Source of the DNA: Chryseobacterium sp. MYb264
Lineage (GTDB): Bacteria; Bacteroidota; Bacteroidia; Flavobacteriales; Weeksellaceae
Direction: 5' to 3'
Assembly (NCBI RefSeq): GCF_035974275.1
Contig: NZ_CP142422.1
Location: 3,162,001-3,226,000 of the forward strand
Length of the DNA: 64,000 bases
Part shown: piece after piece, positions 30,050 to 39,118 of the stretch
How positions within the stretch are numbered: the stretch's first letter is position 1
Layout: every line of letters starts with the position of its first letter
Program-made: the position numbers and the translations under genes
The notes under the pieces: model-generated
Told to the model about the DNA's origin: nothing
The model's database searches: none
The model's input: only the letters and a program-made list of their open reading frames with translations

Positions 30050-30155
30050 AGCCATAGCCCCGATTGCAATGAAAATCCCGCAATGAAGCGGTGGAGCGAA
30101 GCGGAGTCGCGTAATGAGGAATTGTAATGGAAAGCGGGAAATTGCTCCTTAAAAT
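30050..30155. repeat. Structured intergenic repeat (CCCGATTG...AAAGCGGGA)
   Basis: The sequence opens with GCCCCGATTGCAATGAAAAT and closes with GAATTGTAATGGAAAGCGGG. The two ends are direct copies of (G)ATTGxAATGxAAAxC, and the middle (GAAGCGGTGGAGCGAAGCGGA) is G-rich and nearly repeated. Similar sequences occur in other Chryseobacterium-type intergenic regions by memory; whether it is an RNA or a mobile repeat is not known. Confidence 0.4.
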
Positions 30156-30187
30156 AATTAACAATTCGGTGTAGCCAAATAGCTTCA

Positions 30188-30230
30188 AATAAAAAAAGGA
30201 AACCCAATCTGTTTCAGTTTCCTTTTCTAT
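30188..30230 (-). terminator. Rho-independent terminator of the rluA-like operon
   Basis: Minus strand AAAAGGAAAC, 13-nt loop, GTTTCCTTTT, followed by T residues. A perfect 10-bp stem, 17 bp after the pseudouridine synthase stop. Confidence 0.85.
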
Positions 30231-30242
30231 TTTTGTTATTAT

Positions 30243-30923
30243 TTATTCTTCACAGGCTCTCCAAATCGCATCATTTTGCGGAACAGGAGCGATGATTTCA
30301 ATATTTTCTTTGGTCACCGGATGAATAAATTCCAGTTTTCTGGCGTGAAGATTGATTCCGCCATCGGGATTGGAACGTGGTGCTCCGTATTTGAGATCCC
30401 CTTTAATCGGAACGCCGGTTTTTGACAATTGCGCTCTGATCTGGTGATGTCTTCCCGTTTCAAGATCAATTTCCAATAAAAGATAATTATCCAGCGTTTT
30501 GATCACGTTATAGGTAAGAATGGCCTCTTTCGCACCCTCTGTCACTTTCGGAAAAACAATCGCTTTATTATTCTTCTCGTTTTTCTGTAAATAATGAACC
30601 AGTCTTTGCGTTTTCGGGATCATATCTTTCGCTACCACCGCCCAATACGTTTTTTTAATCTCACGGTTTTTCACCATTTGAGTTAAACGCGACAATGCTT
30701 TGGAAGTTTTAGCATAAATCACCAAACCTGAAGTTGGCCTGTCGATACGATGAACCAAACCGAGAAATACATTTCCCGGTTTGTCATCTCTTTTCTTTAT
30801 AAAATTTTTGATCAATTCCAACAGAGAATCATCACCCGTCTTATCGCCCTGAACGAGCTGTCCGACTTTTTTATTGATGACCATCAGATGGTTGTCTTCA
30901 TATACAATCTGCTCCTCCATCAT
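30243..30923 (-). CDS. RluA-family pseudouridine synthase
   Basis: A 226-residue RNA pseudouridine synthase that isomerises uridine in rRNA or tRNA. The catalytic Asp is in VHRIDRPTSGLVIYAKT near residue 62. The motifs RHHQIRAQLS and YGAPRSNPDGGINLHA are RluA/C/D signatures. There is no N-terminal S4 domain, so it is the short form. The exact modified site cannot be read from sequence. It directly follows a small membrane protein gene without a gap. Confidence 0.9.
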   Translation of the reverse strand: MMEEQIVYEDNHLMVINKKVGQLVQGDKTGDDSLLELIKNFIKKRDDKPGNVFLGLVHRIDRPTSGLVIYAKTSKALSRLTQMVKNREIKKTYWAVVAKDMIPKTQRLVHYLQKNEKNNKAIVFPKVTEGAKEAILTYNVIKTLDNYLLLEIDLETGRHHQIRAQLSKTGVPIKGDLKYGAPRSNPDGGINLHARKLEFIHPVTKENIEIIAPVPQNDAIWRACEE

Positions 30924-31250
30924 TTATTGTCGATAGTTGGGTCTGTTGGCAATGGAAAGAATAATTCCGCCCAAAAGTCCAACGGTTTTTATAGATTCTA
31001 ATCTTGTTCCCACTGGAATAAATAATCCTCCCAATACACAAATGGCTGCAGCAGCGTACATGGCATAGGTGAAATTTTGGTTTTTCATTAAAGGAGCCTG
31101 TAAGAAAAAGCTTCCTCCAATTAAAACATAGAATACTTTTCGGGAAAGTAATGTATTGATTTCGGGAGAGAAAAGATGAAACCACCCCACTGCTAAACAA
31201 AGCAAAGCAATGATTGATAACATTCCCTGAGTAGACTGTTGATTTCTCAT
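30924..31250 (-). CDS. Small integral membrane protein, unknown
   Basis: A 108-residue protein with about four hydrophobic helices (residues 10-27, 38-54, 61-80, 84-101), short loops and a basic C-terminus (NRPNYRQ). Its stop codon abuts the ATG of the pseudouridine synthase and it starts 3 bp after panB's stop, so it is part of the panB-rluA transcript. No family was recognised, and no cofactor or transport motif is visible. Confidence 0.65.
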   Translation of the reverse strand: MRNQQSTQGMLSIIALLCLAVGWFHLFSPEINTLLSRKVFYVLIGGSFFLQAPLMKNQNFTYAMYAAAAICVLGGLFIPVGTRLESIKTVGLLGGIILSIANRPNYRQ

Positions 31251-31253
31251 GAA

Positions 31254-32069
31254 TTAATAACTTTCATTTTCGTTAGGAAAATCCTGGCTTTTTACATCTT
31301 TTACATACTGCGAAACCGCACCCGTAATTTCTGTATATAAATCCAGATATCTTCTTAAAAATTTCGGACTGAAACCTTTGTTCATTCCCACCATATCGTG
31401 ATACACCAATACCTGACCATCGCAATGAGGTCCTGCCCCGATCCCGATTGTCGGAATGGAAATAGCTTCCGTTACTTTTTGAGCTAAATCTGCAGGAATT
31501 TTTTCTAAAACAACCCCGAAGCAACCTAATTCTTCAAGTAATTTTGCATCGTTGATTAGTTTTTCTGCTTCAGCCTCTTCTTTAGCTCTTACTTTATAGG
31601 TTCCGAACTGATAAATAGACTGTGGCGTTAATCCCAAATGTCCCATAATCGGAATACCCGCGTTGATGATTTTTTTAATTGATTTTGAAATTTCTTTTCC
31701 GCCTTCAATTTTAATGGCATGTGCGCCACCCTCTTTCATCATTCTTACTGCTGACTCCAAAGCCAGATCAGGATTACTCTGATACGTTCCGAAAGGAAGA
31801 TCCGCAATAACCAAAGCTCTGTCTGTTCCCCTTACCACACTTTGTGTATGATAAATCATCTGATCCAGCGTAATAGGCAATGTCGTTTCAAAACCAGCCA
31901 TCACATTAGCTGCAGAATCTCCAATCAAAACCGCATCAATTCCTCCTGCATCTACCATTTTCGCAGTGGTAAAATCGTATGCCGTAAGCATCGTAATTTT
32001 TTCCTTGTCGAATTTCATTTTACGCAAGGTTTCAGTCGTAACTTTTTTAATTTCAGAATGAACAGACAT
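31254..32069 (-). CDS. panB: Ketopantoate hydroxymethyltransferase PanB
   Basis: A 271-residue enzyme of pantothenate synthesis that transfers a hydroxymethyl group from methylene-THF to alpha-ketoisovalerate. The motifs MLTAYDFTTAKMVDAGGID and LIGDSAANVMAG hold the metal-binding Asp residues, and VVLEKIPADLAQKVTEAIS carries the catalytic Glu. GIGAGPHCDGQVLVYHDM is the family C-terminal signature. The start at ATG 32069 (MSVHSEIKK) is preferred; the upstream in-frame ATG at 32105 adds 12 residues not expected in PanB. Other pan genes are not nearby. Confidence 0.94.
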   Translation of the reverse strand: MSVHSEIKKVTTETLRKMKFDKEKITMLTAYDFTTAKMVDAGGIDAVLIGDSAANVMAGFETTLPITLDQMIYHTQSVVRGTDRALVIADLPFGTYQSNPDLALESAVRMMKEGGAHAIKIEGGKEISKSIKKIINAGIPIMGHLGLTPQSIYQFGTYKVRAKEEAEAEKLINDAKLLEELGCFGVVLEKIPADLAQKVTEAISIPTIGIGAGPHCDGQVLVYHDMVGMNKGFSPKFLRRYLDLYTEITGAVSQYVKDVKSQDFPNENESY

Positions 32070-32134
32070 AATGTATCTATTTTTTAAAGTTAAAAAAGTC
32101 GGCACTAGGCCGACTTAAAGTTTTTGTATGATTT

Positions 32135-32848
32135 TTATAAAACTACGTGACCTAGTTTCATTAATTTATCGTGGTTGAGAATTTTAATATTTCTTCCGTC
32201 TACTTCGATGAGCTGATCTCCTTTAAATTCTGATATTAAACGAATTGCACTCTCTGTAGCCGTTCCGATGATATTGGCAATTTCCTCTCTCGTTAAAGAA
32301 ATTTTGATGAATCCTTCAGGATCTACGCCTAATTTTTGTTCTAAAAGAAGTAAAATTTCCGCCAATCTTTCTCTTACCGTTTTTTGAGCAAGGAAAGTAA
32401 TGGTATTGGAAGACTCTCCCAATTCGTAAGAAATTTTCTGAAGCATTACAAAAGAAAGCTGTGGATCTACCTCCAAAAGATACATAAAAATATCTGCAGG
32501 TAGAAAAGTAGCTTCAATATCCGTCATTGCCTCAGCCTTCGCCTGGAAATTTTCCCCGCAAAGTAAAGAACGATAGCCGATGATGTCCCCTTCTTTGATA
32601 AATCTTAAGATCTGATCTTTTCCAAACGCTCCCGATTTTGACAGCTTAGCTGCCCCTTTTTCTAAAACAAAGACCCCTCTTGGTGTTTCTCCGTCTTCGA
32701 AAATGGTATCATGTTTCTGAAAACTGAATTTCTTCTTACCATTAATATATTTCTCAAAATCAGCGCTGGAAAGTCTTTCCTTGAATGATTTATCATTAAA
32801 AACTCTTGCGAACCTCTCCTCAATTGCAATCTGTTGTTCCTGCGACAT
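32135..32848 (-). CDS. Crp/Fnr-family transcription regulator
   Basis: A regulator of about 237 residues. The N-terminal cyclic-nucleotide-binding-type beta roll spans residues about 25-140 (GETPRGVFVLEKGAAKLSK), followed by a dimer helix and a Crp-type helix-turn-helix with LTREEIANIIGTATESAIRLISEF. It has only one cysteine, so it lacks the FNR iron-sulfur cluster. The gene diverges from the cbb3 oxidase operon, making control of that operon plausible but unproven. The start at 32848 (MSQEQQ) gives a 14-nt leader from the predicted promoter; the ATG at 32860 would be almost leaderless. Confidence 0.88.
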   Translation of the reverse strand: MSQEQQIAIEERFARVFNDKSFKERLSSADFEKYINGKKKFSFQKHDTIFEDGETPRGVFVLEKGAAKLSKSGAFGKDQILRFIKEGDIIGYRSLLCGENFQAKAEAMTDIEATFLPADIFMYLLEVDPQLSFVMLQKISYELGESSNTITFLAQKTVRERLAEILLLLEQKLGVDPEGFIKISLTREEIANIIGTATESAIRLISEFKGDQLIEVDGRNIKILNHDKLMKLGHVVL

Positions 32849-32866
32849 TTTATATGACATTTATCA

Positions 32867-32898
32867 CAAAAATAGAACTTTTTAACTCGATAAACAAA
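32867..32898 (-). promoter_or_regulatory. Promoter of the Crp/Fnr regulator gene
   Basis: Minus strand: TTTG (32895-32898), 20-bp spacer, TATTTTTG (32867-32874), an exact TAnnTTTG. It sits back to back with the ccoI promoter in a gap of about 80 bp, so a regulator bound here could act on both. Confidence 0.6.
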
Positions 32899-32909
32899 AA
32901 AAATTGTTA

Positions 32910-32917
32910 TAATTTTG
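32910..32917 (+). promoter_or_regulatory. -7 box of the cbb3 oxidase operon
   Basis: TAATTTTG is an exact match to TAnnTTTG, 15 bp before the ccoI ATG. No clear -33 TTTG is present, which may mean the operon needs an activator. No FNR-type TTGAT-N4-ATCAA palindrome was seen. Confidence 0.45.
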
Positions 32918-32931
32918 TCGTTCAATAATTT

Positions 32932-35313
32932 ATGGAGGTGAGTGATAACTGTTTTCATTGCGGTCAAGGGATAGAAAAAGAGAGAATTCTATTTGACGAA
33001 AAGACTTTCTGCTGCAACGGTTGCAAGTCTGTTTACGAAATTCTGAACATCAACAACTTAACTAATTTTTACGAACTCAATAAAAGAGCAGGAATTCGTC
33101 CGGACGACAACTCTTCTCAATACGAATATCTTGATACACAGGAGATTTTTGACAAAATCACGGATTTCTCAGAAGGCGGAACGAGTTTAGTCACATTCAA
33201 GATCCCTGTAATCCACTGTTCTTCTTGCATTTGGCTATTAGAAAGCCTTCATACATTAAACCCGAATATTAAATATTCTCAGGTTAATTTCACAAGAAAG
33301 ACCTTACAGATCTCATTCAACCATAACGAATTAAAATTAAGCGAGTTAGCTAGTTTTTTAACTAATTTAGGATACAAACCTGTTATCAGCCTTGAAACAG
33401 CCGATAAAAATGTGGAGCATCTCGACAAATCTTTACTGGTAAAGTTCGCCATTGCCGCTTTTGCTTTCGGAAATGGAATGTTTCTTGCTTTCCCGGAATA
33501 TATCGGTGGGGAAGACTACTGGATGGAGCATTATAAAGGCCTTTTCAGAGCTCTAATGTGCGTTCTTGCCATTCCTGTTGTGGTATATTCGGCTTCCGAT
33601 TATTATAAATCGGCTTGGTATGGTTTAAAAAACAAGATCGTTAATATCGATGTTCCTATTGTTTTAGGAATTATTGTTCTTTTCGGACGAAGCTTGTATG
33701 AGGTTGCTACAGATTACGGTCCGGGCTATTTCGATACCCTTTGCGGACTGTTATTCTTTATGCTTTTAGGTAAAATCTTCCAGAAAAGAACTTACAATGC
33801 GCTTTCTTACGACAGAGATTACAAATCATTCTATCCTATTGCGGTTACCAAGGTTGATTTCGAAGGAAAACAGGATAATATTCTGCTGTCTGAGATTAAA
33901 ATCGGAGACCGAATTTTGGTAAGAAATCAGGAAATCATCCCTGTGGATGCTATCCTGATCAATGGTGAAGGAAATATTGACAATAGCTTTATTACAGGAG
34001 AAAGTGCCGCCATCAGCAAACAGCCGGGAGATAAGATCTTTGCAGGAGGAAAACAAATCGGATCTTCATTAGAGCTAGAAGTTATTAAAGATGTAGACCA
34101 AAGTTATTTGACACAGCTCTGGAATAAAGAAGCTTTCAAAAAGCATGAGACAGGATTGGATACGCTCACCAATAACATCAGCAAATACTTCACATTCATC
34201 ATTTTAGGGATTGCCCTGATTTCAGGAATTTACTGGTCGTTTGTGGATATGGAAAAAATGTTCCAAGTTATTTCTGCCATTTTGATCATTGCCTGTCCCT
34301 GCGCCCTTGCGCTGTCAGCACCATTCACATTCGGTCATATTATGAGGATTTTAGGTCGAAATAAGTTTTACGTAAAAGATACTTTAACGATAGAAAAAAT
34401 CGCAAAACTGGACACCATTGTTTTTGATAAAACAGGAACGATTACCCACAGAAAAAAATCAAACATAAAATTTGAAGGATCTGAGATCAAAGAATTTGAT
34501 TTACTGAATATTAAAACCCTGTTAAAAAATTCCAACCACCCTCTTTCCAAGTCTTTATATGAATTTATTGAAGCGAAAGACGAATATTTTCCGGTTGAAA
34601 ACTTCAAGGAAATTTCAGGAAAAGGATATGAAGCGAGCGTGAGAGGAGCTATTTATAAAATCGGTTCTGCACGCTACAATAATCAGGAATCCAAAAATCT
34701 TGAAACAGCCGTTTACATCAGCAAAAACAATGAATTTTTAGGGAAATTTATCTTTAAAAACGAATATCGCGAAAACCTGAAAAGCTTATTCAACAAGCTT
34801 ACGGATTATAAAATTTTCATTCTGAGCGGTGATAATTCTTCTGAAGAAAATCAATTGAAAGAGTTAATCCCGAATTACAAAGGAATGGCTTTCAACCAAA
34901 ATCCTGAAGATAAACTTAATTACATTAAAGAACTCCAGAATCAAAACATGAAAGTAGCGATGCTTGGAGACGGACTAAACGATGCCGGAGCATTGAAACA
35001 AAGTAATGTAGGAATTGCTATTGCCGATGATTCTAACAGCTTTACCCCTTCTTCTGATGTGATTATGAATGGGGAAAAAGTAGTTGATCTGGATAACTAT
35101 CTGAATGTTGCAAAAGGCTCCATCACTATTGTGAAAATGACATTTATAATCAGTTTTCTTTACAATGTTGTGGGTTTAAGTTACGCTGTAACAGGTCATA
35201 TGCATCCTCTTTTTGCAGCATTAATCATGCCTGCAAGTTCAATTACAGTGGTTTCATTCACTACACTTTCAACTTGGATATTGGGAAGAAAATATTTCAA
35301 AAAACGTGCTTAA
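32932..35313 (+). CDS. ccoI: Copper-exporting P-type ATPase CcoI/FixI
   Basis: A 793-residue heavy-metal P1B-type ATPase that supplies copper for cbb3 oxidase assembly. An N-terminal cysteine-rich segment (CFHCGQG, CCNGCKSVYE) typical of this subgroup comes first, then an HMA domain with the motif HCSSC near residue 100. Transmembrane helices start near residue 165. The TGES actuator loop, the CPC copper channel at Cys455 (ACPCALALS), the phosphorylated Asp499 (DKTGT) and the hinge GDGLNDAGA are all present. It is the first gene of the operon, as in many Bacteroidota. Confidence 0.95.
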   Translation: MEVSDNCFHCGQGIEKERILFDEKTFCCNGCKSVYEILNINNLTNFYELNKRAGIRPDDNSSQYEYLDTQEIFDKITDFSEGGTSLVTFKIPVIHCSSCIWLLESLHTLNPNIKYSQVNFTRKTLQISFNHNELKLSELASFLTNLGYKPVISLETADKNVEHLDKSLLVKFAIAAFAFGNGMFLAFPEYIGGEDYWMEHYKGLFRALMCVLAIPVVVYSASDYYKSAWYGLKNKIVNIDVPIVLGIIVLFGRSLYEVATDYGPGYFDTLCGLLFFMLLGKIFQKRTYNALSYDRDYKSFYPIAVTKVDFEGKQDNILLSEIKIGDRILVRNQEIIPVDAILINGEGNIDNSFITGESAAISKQPGDKIFAGGKQIGSSLELEVIKDVDQSYLTQLWNKEAFKKHETGLDTLTNNISKYFTFIILGIALISGIYWSFVDMEKMFQVISAILIIACPCALALSAPFTFGHIMRILGRNKFYVKDTLTIEKIAKLDTIVFDKTGTITHRKKSNIKFEGSEIKEFDLLNIKTLLKNSNHPLSKSLYEFIEAKDEYFPVENFKEISGKGYEASVRGAIYKIGSARYNNQESKNLETAVYISKNNEFLGKFIFKNEYRENLKSLFNKLTDYKIFILSGDNSSEENQLKELIPNYKGMAFNQNPEDKLNYIKELQNQNMKVAMLGDGLNDAGALKQSNVGIAIADDSNSFTPSSDVIMNGEKVVDLDNYLNVAKGSITIVKMTFIISFLYNVVGLSYAVTGHMHPLFAALIMPASSITVVSFTTLSTWILGRKYFKKRA

Positions 35314-35422
35314 AAGCCCTTATTTAGACTGATTTTAAATTAGCTGAAAACCGTATTTCGTGATGAATGTCATTATTTTTCACTAAATTTGAACCCCGAA
35401 AATAGGTTAATTTTGTTGTCCA

Positions 35423-35647
35423 ATGGATATTCTATATTTAATGATCTTATGCAGTGTTTCTTTGGCTGCGGTTTTCTTGATCGTGTTTATAGTGTATGCC
35501 CGAAAAGGACAGTTTGAAGATGATGAATCTCCGGCTGTCAGAATTCTTTTTGAAGATGAAGTCAGAGAAAAGGATAAGACCGGCAACAAAAAAGATGACG
35601 AGAAAGAAATAGGAGAAAATAATAAAATTGAAGAAAAAAGTGAATAG
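35423..35647 (+). CDS. ccoS: cbb3 oxidase assembly protein CcoS
   Basis: A 74-residue single-pass membrane protein: one helix at residues 4-26, then ARKGQFEDDESPAVRILFEDE, the CcoS hallmark, and a charged tail. CcoS is required for heme and copper insertion into the catalytic subunit in other bacteria. It lies 110 bp after ccoI and 5 bp before ccoNO. Confidence 0.92.
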   Translation: MDILYLMILCSVSLAAVFLIVFIVYARKGQFEDDESPAVRILFEDEVREKDKTGNKKDDEKEIGENNKIEEKSE

Positions 35648-35652
35648 TTGAT

Positions 35653-37914
35653 ATGGAAACACAGAAGTTTAGTTATGACAACAGTATTGTTCGGGCATTT
35701 CTTTATGCGACCATCGTTTTTGGGATCATAGGGTTTACGTTCGGACTTACGGCGGCATTAATGCTTTTCTACCCTGAACTTCCGGAATTCTTTTTCGGAA
35801 CAGATGACACAACCATTAACAGTTTGGCATCGGGAAATATCCAAGGGTTGATAAACACACACGGTGCATTTGGTTTTGGTAGAATCAGAATGTTGCACAC
35901 CAATACCGTAATCTTTGCATTTGTATGTAACATTGTTTACGTTGGGGTATATTACTCTACACAAAGATTATTAAAAACAAGAATGTACAGTGATACCCTT
36001 TCATGGATTCATTTCTGGACATGGCAGTTCATGATCGTTGCGACATTCATCACCTTCTTTATGGGGATCAATACCTCTAAAGAATATGCTGAGCACGAAT
36101 GGCCAATTGATATACTGATTGCAGTATCTTGGATCATTTTCGGGGTCAATATGATTTTAACAATCAAAAAAAGAAGAGTAAGACACTTATATGTTGCCAT
36201 CTGGTTCTATTTAGGTACTTGGGTTGCTGTAGCAATGCTTCACATCTTCAACAACTTAGAAGTTCCGTTATCTTTCACTGGCTGGAAATCTTATTCAGCA
36301 TACGCAGGAGCAAAAGATGCGATTGTACAGTGGTGGTACGGTCACAATGCAGTAGCATTCGTATTAACGACTCCGGTTTTAGGTTTAATGTACTATTTCT
36401 TACCTAAAGCAGCAGACAGACCTGTATTCTCATACAAGCTATCTATTATTCACTTCTGGTCATTAATTTTCGTATATATCTGGGCTGGTCCTCACCACCT
36501 TCAGTATACAGCTTTACCAGCTTGGGCACAGGCAGTGGGAACAGGTTTCTCTATCATGCTTATTGCACCATCTTGGGGAGGTATGTTAAATGGTCTTCTT
36601 ACATTAAGAGGAGCTTGGGATAAGGTAAGAGAAAATCCTATTCTGAAGTTCTTCGTAGTTGCAGTTACTTGTTATGGTATGGCAACATTTGAAGGACCGC
36701 TTTTGGCAACAAAAAACATCAACAAAATTGGTCACTTTACAGACTGGGTTATCGGTCACGTACATTTAGGAGCACTTGGATGGAATGGTTTCATGGCATT
36801 CGGGGTTATCTATTACTTGGTACCAATCTTGTGGAGAACAAAATTATATTCTACGAAATTAGCTAACTGGCATTTCTGGTTAGGTACATTAGGGATCATT
36901 TTCTATGCGGTGCCAATGTATATTTCAGGATTTACTCAAGGTTTAATGTGGAAGCAATTCAATCCAGACGGAACATTACTATGGAAAAACTGGTTGGATA
37001 CGGTAACTGCTATTATCCCTTACTTTAAAATGAGATTTGTAGGAGGTTTATTCTACATTTCAGGAGCTCTTCTAATGGTTGTAAACGTTTTTGCAACAGT
37101 AAGAAAAGGATCATTCCAGAAAGATGTACCTGCAGAAGCACCAGCTTTGGCAAACATCGGAAACAAAAGAAAAGAAGGAGAAGGATTCCACCTTTGGTTG
37201 GAAAGAATGCCTACTCTATTAACAGTAATGTCTTTATTAACAATCTCAATTGGTAGTATGGTGGAAATTATCCCTACGCTATCTCTTAAGAAAAGTGTAC
37301 CTACAATTTCTGCTGTGAAGCCTTATTCGCCGCTAGAATTAGAAGGTAGAGATATTTATATCCGTGAAGGTTGTAACGCTTGTCACTCTCAGATGGTAAG
37401 ACCGTTCAGAGATGAGATCGTAAGATTTAACGGTAAAAACGGACAGTATTCTAAAGCAGGAGAATTCGTTTACGACAGACCATTCTTATGGGGTTCTAAA
37501 AGAACAGGACCGGATTTACATAGAGAAGGAGGTAAAAACCCAAGTTCTTGGCACTACAAGCACATGTATAACCCAAGATCTACATCTGCAGGTTCTATCA
37601 TGCCTCGTTACCCTTGGTTGATCGCTACTAACCTAGACAGATCTAAAATGGTAGACAAAATGAAGCTAATGAAGAATACATTTGATGTACCTTACACAAA
37701 AGCTCAGATTGATTCTGCTGATACATGGGCAAATAACCAAGCTTCGAAAATTGTAAAAGATATCTTCTCTGAAGCAGCTGACTTAAAAACAGCATATGCT
37801 AAGAGACCACAGGGAGAATTAGAGAAAAAAGAAATTGTAGCTTTGATCTCTTATCTTCAAAGATTAGGTACAGATATCAAGACAACGGAAATTAAAACAG
37901 CAAGTAATAACTAA
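35653..37914 (+). CDS. ccoN: cbb3 cytochrome c oxidase subunits I and II, fused (CcoNO)
   Basis: A 753-residue fusion. Residues 1 to about 490 are the CcoN catalytic subunit, with about twelve helices and the conserved His ligands of heme b, heme b3 and CuB (for example HTNTVIFAFVCN, WWYGHNAVAF, GPHHLQYTA, VIGHVHLGALGWNG). Residues about 530-753 are CcoO, with one heme-c site CNACH at Cys574. The fusion of ccoN and ccoO is characteristic of Bacteroidota. The enzyme reduces oxygen at low concentration at the inner membrane. The frame is intact and the GC content is somewhat higher than in intergenic DNA. Confidence 0.96.
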   Translation: METQKFSYDNSIVRAFLYATIVFGIIGFTFGLTAALMLFYPELPEFFFGTDDTTINSLASGNIQGLINTHGAFGFGRIRMLHTNTVIFAFVCNIVYVGVYYSTQRLLKTRMYSDTLSWIHFWTWQFMIVATFITFFMGINTSKEYAEHEWPIDILIAVSWIIFGVNMILTIKKRRVRHLYVAIWFYLGTWVAVAMLHIFNNLEVPLSFTGWKSYSAYAGAKDAIVQWWYGHNAVAFVLTTPVLGLMYYFLPKAADRPVFSYKLSIIHFWSLIFVYIWAGPHHLQYTALPAWAQAVGTGFSIMLIAPSWGGMLNGLLTLRGAWDKVRENPILKFFVVAVTCYGMATFEGPLLATKNINKIGHFTDWVIGHVHLGALGWNGFMAFGVIYYLVPILWRTKLYSTKLANWHFWLGTLGIIFYAVPMYISGFTQGLMWKQFNPDGTLLWKNWLDTVTAIIPYFKMRFVGGLFYISGALLMVVNVFATVRKGSFQKDVPAEAPALANIGNKRKEGEGFHLWLERMPTLLTVMSLLTISIGSMVEIIPTLSLKKSVPTISAVKPYSPLELEGRDIYIREGCNACHSQMVRPFRDEIVRFNGKNGQYSKAGEFVYDRPFLWGSKRTGPDLHREGGKNPSSWHYKHMYNPRSTSAGSIMPRYPWLIATNLDRSKMVDKMKLMKNTFDVPYTKAQIDSADTWANNQASKIVKDIFSEAADLKTAYAKRPQGELEKKEIVALISYLQRLGTDIKTTEIKTASNN

Positions 37915-37929
37915 CATTAAAGGCTCAAC

Positions 37930-38127
37930 ATGATTCCTCAGAACTTTAAAGATATATTATCCAATACAGAAAACGCTGGTTTTTACCAGACGCTGGCTCT
38001 GATTTTCTTTTTGCTGTTCTTCGTAGCACTTATAGTATACGTTTTTAGCAGGCCTAAAAAATATTATAAAGAAGAAGAAGAAGCGCCTTTGGGGGATGAT
38101 GAAGATGATTTTAATTTAAAAAATTAA
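37930..38127 (+). CDS. ccoQ: cbb3 oxidase small subunit CcoQ
   Basis: A 65-residue protein with one transmembrane helix (residues 20-42) followed by SRPKKYY and an acidic tail (EEEEAPLGDDEDD). This is the form of the FixQ/CcoQ subunit, which stabilises the oxidase. Position between ccoNO and ccoP confirms the call. Confidence 0.88.
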   Translation: MIPQNFKDILSNTENAGFYQTLALIFFLLFFVALIVYVFSRPKKYYKEEEEAPLGDDEDDFNLKN

Positions 38128-38137
38128 ACTACTTATT

Positions 38138-39019
38138 ATGAAACAAAGAACACCGGTTGTTGTAAACATTGCAATAATAATTGGACTTTTAATAGTTTTT
38201 TATTATCTGTTTGTACAAAGCTACGCGTTTTTAGGCTCACCATATTTCTGGGGAACTGTAGTGATCGCTGGTATCCTGGCGTACATTCACAGTGCTATCG
38301 GAGATTTGATTGAAAATAATAAATTCAAAAAATTATCTCAAGAAGAAAAAGATGCATATTTAGCTGAAAAGAAAATCCCTTTCTTAAAGAGACAATATGA
38401 TGCAGCTTTCAAAAAGCAATCAGATTCTCATGAGAAAGATATCCTTATCGACCACGGTTTTGATGGGATTATGGAATTAGATAATCAATTACCAAAATGG
38501 TGGTTAGGATTATTCTATTTTGGGACTGCTTTTTGTATTGTATATATATGCGCTTACTCTTTCACAGATTTCGCACACCCGTTGAGCGAATATGAGAAAG
38601 AATATAAAGAGCAAATTGCAAGCATTGCAGCTTATGAAGCAACTCAACCTCCTGTAACAATTGAGACTGCTAAATATTCAGCAGATAATATCGCAGAAGG
38701 TAAAGAATTATTTAAAACAAACTGTGCATCTTGTCACAAAGAAGACGGTAGTGGTGGTATCGGTCCTAACCTGACGGATAACTACTGGATCAACCAGCCA
38801 GAGAAAACGTTATTCAAAAACGTATTCCATATGGACTGGAATGGTTCTCCTACTAACCCGGCGATGAGAGCATTCGGTAAAAACGGTGAAGTTTCTGGTG
38901 CTGAAATTGAAAAAATTGCAGCGTATGTGTATCACATTAACCAAGAGCAACCTCCAGTTACGCCGGCTCAGGGTGGAGCTGCTCCTCAGGGAACAGAAGC
39001 ACATTGGGAAAAGGAATAA
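38138..39019 (+). CDS. ccoP: cbb3 oxidase cytochrome c subunit CcoP (mono-heme form)
   Basis: A 293-residue membrane-anchored cytochrome c. The N-terminal region has two hydrophobic helices, and the FixP N-terminal domain (DHGFDGIMELDNQLPKWW, third helix at about 125-145) follows. Only one heme-c motif, CASCH at Cys196, is seen, followed by GPNLTDNYW and the Met-ligand region (HMDWNGSPTNPAMRAFG). Proteobacterial CcoP has two heme-c domains, so this is the single-heme version. It passes electrons to CcoO. A Pro/Ala-rich C-terminal tail is present. Confidence 0.92.
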   Translation: MKQRTPVVVNIAIIIGLLIVFYYLFVQSYAFLGSPYFWGTVVIAGILAYIHSAIGDLIENNKFKKLSQEEKDAYLAEKKIPFLKRQYDAAFKKQSDSHEKDILIDHGFDGIMELDNQLPKWWLGLFYFGTAFCIVYICAYSFTDFAHPLSEYEKEYKEQIASIAAYEATQPPVTIETAKYSADNIAEGKELFKTNCASCHKEDGSGGIGPNLTDNYWINQPEKTLFKNVFHMDWNGSPTNPAMRAFGKNGEVSGAEIEKIAAYVYHINQEQPPVTPAQGGAAPQGTEAHWEKE

Positions 39020-39046
39020 TTTTTAAAAAGAAAAAATAGAACATAT

Positions 39047-39100
39047 GAAAAACATAATTTGTTATTAACTAAAAACTAGTAACGAATTATGTTTTTCTTT
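39047..39100 (+). terminator. Strong hairpin between ccoP and ccoG
   Basis: GAAAAACATAATTTGTTA pairs with TAACGAATTATGTTTTTC across a 15-nt loop, one mismatch in 18 bp, followed by a T-rich run. It could be a full terminator, a partial attenuator, or an mRNA stabiliser lowering ccoG-ccoH relative to the structural genes. Confidence 0.75.
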
Positions 39101-39118
39101 TTTTAAACACTTTACAAA

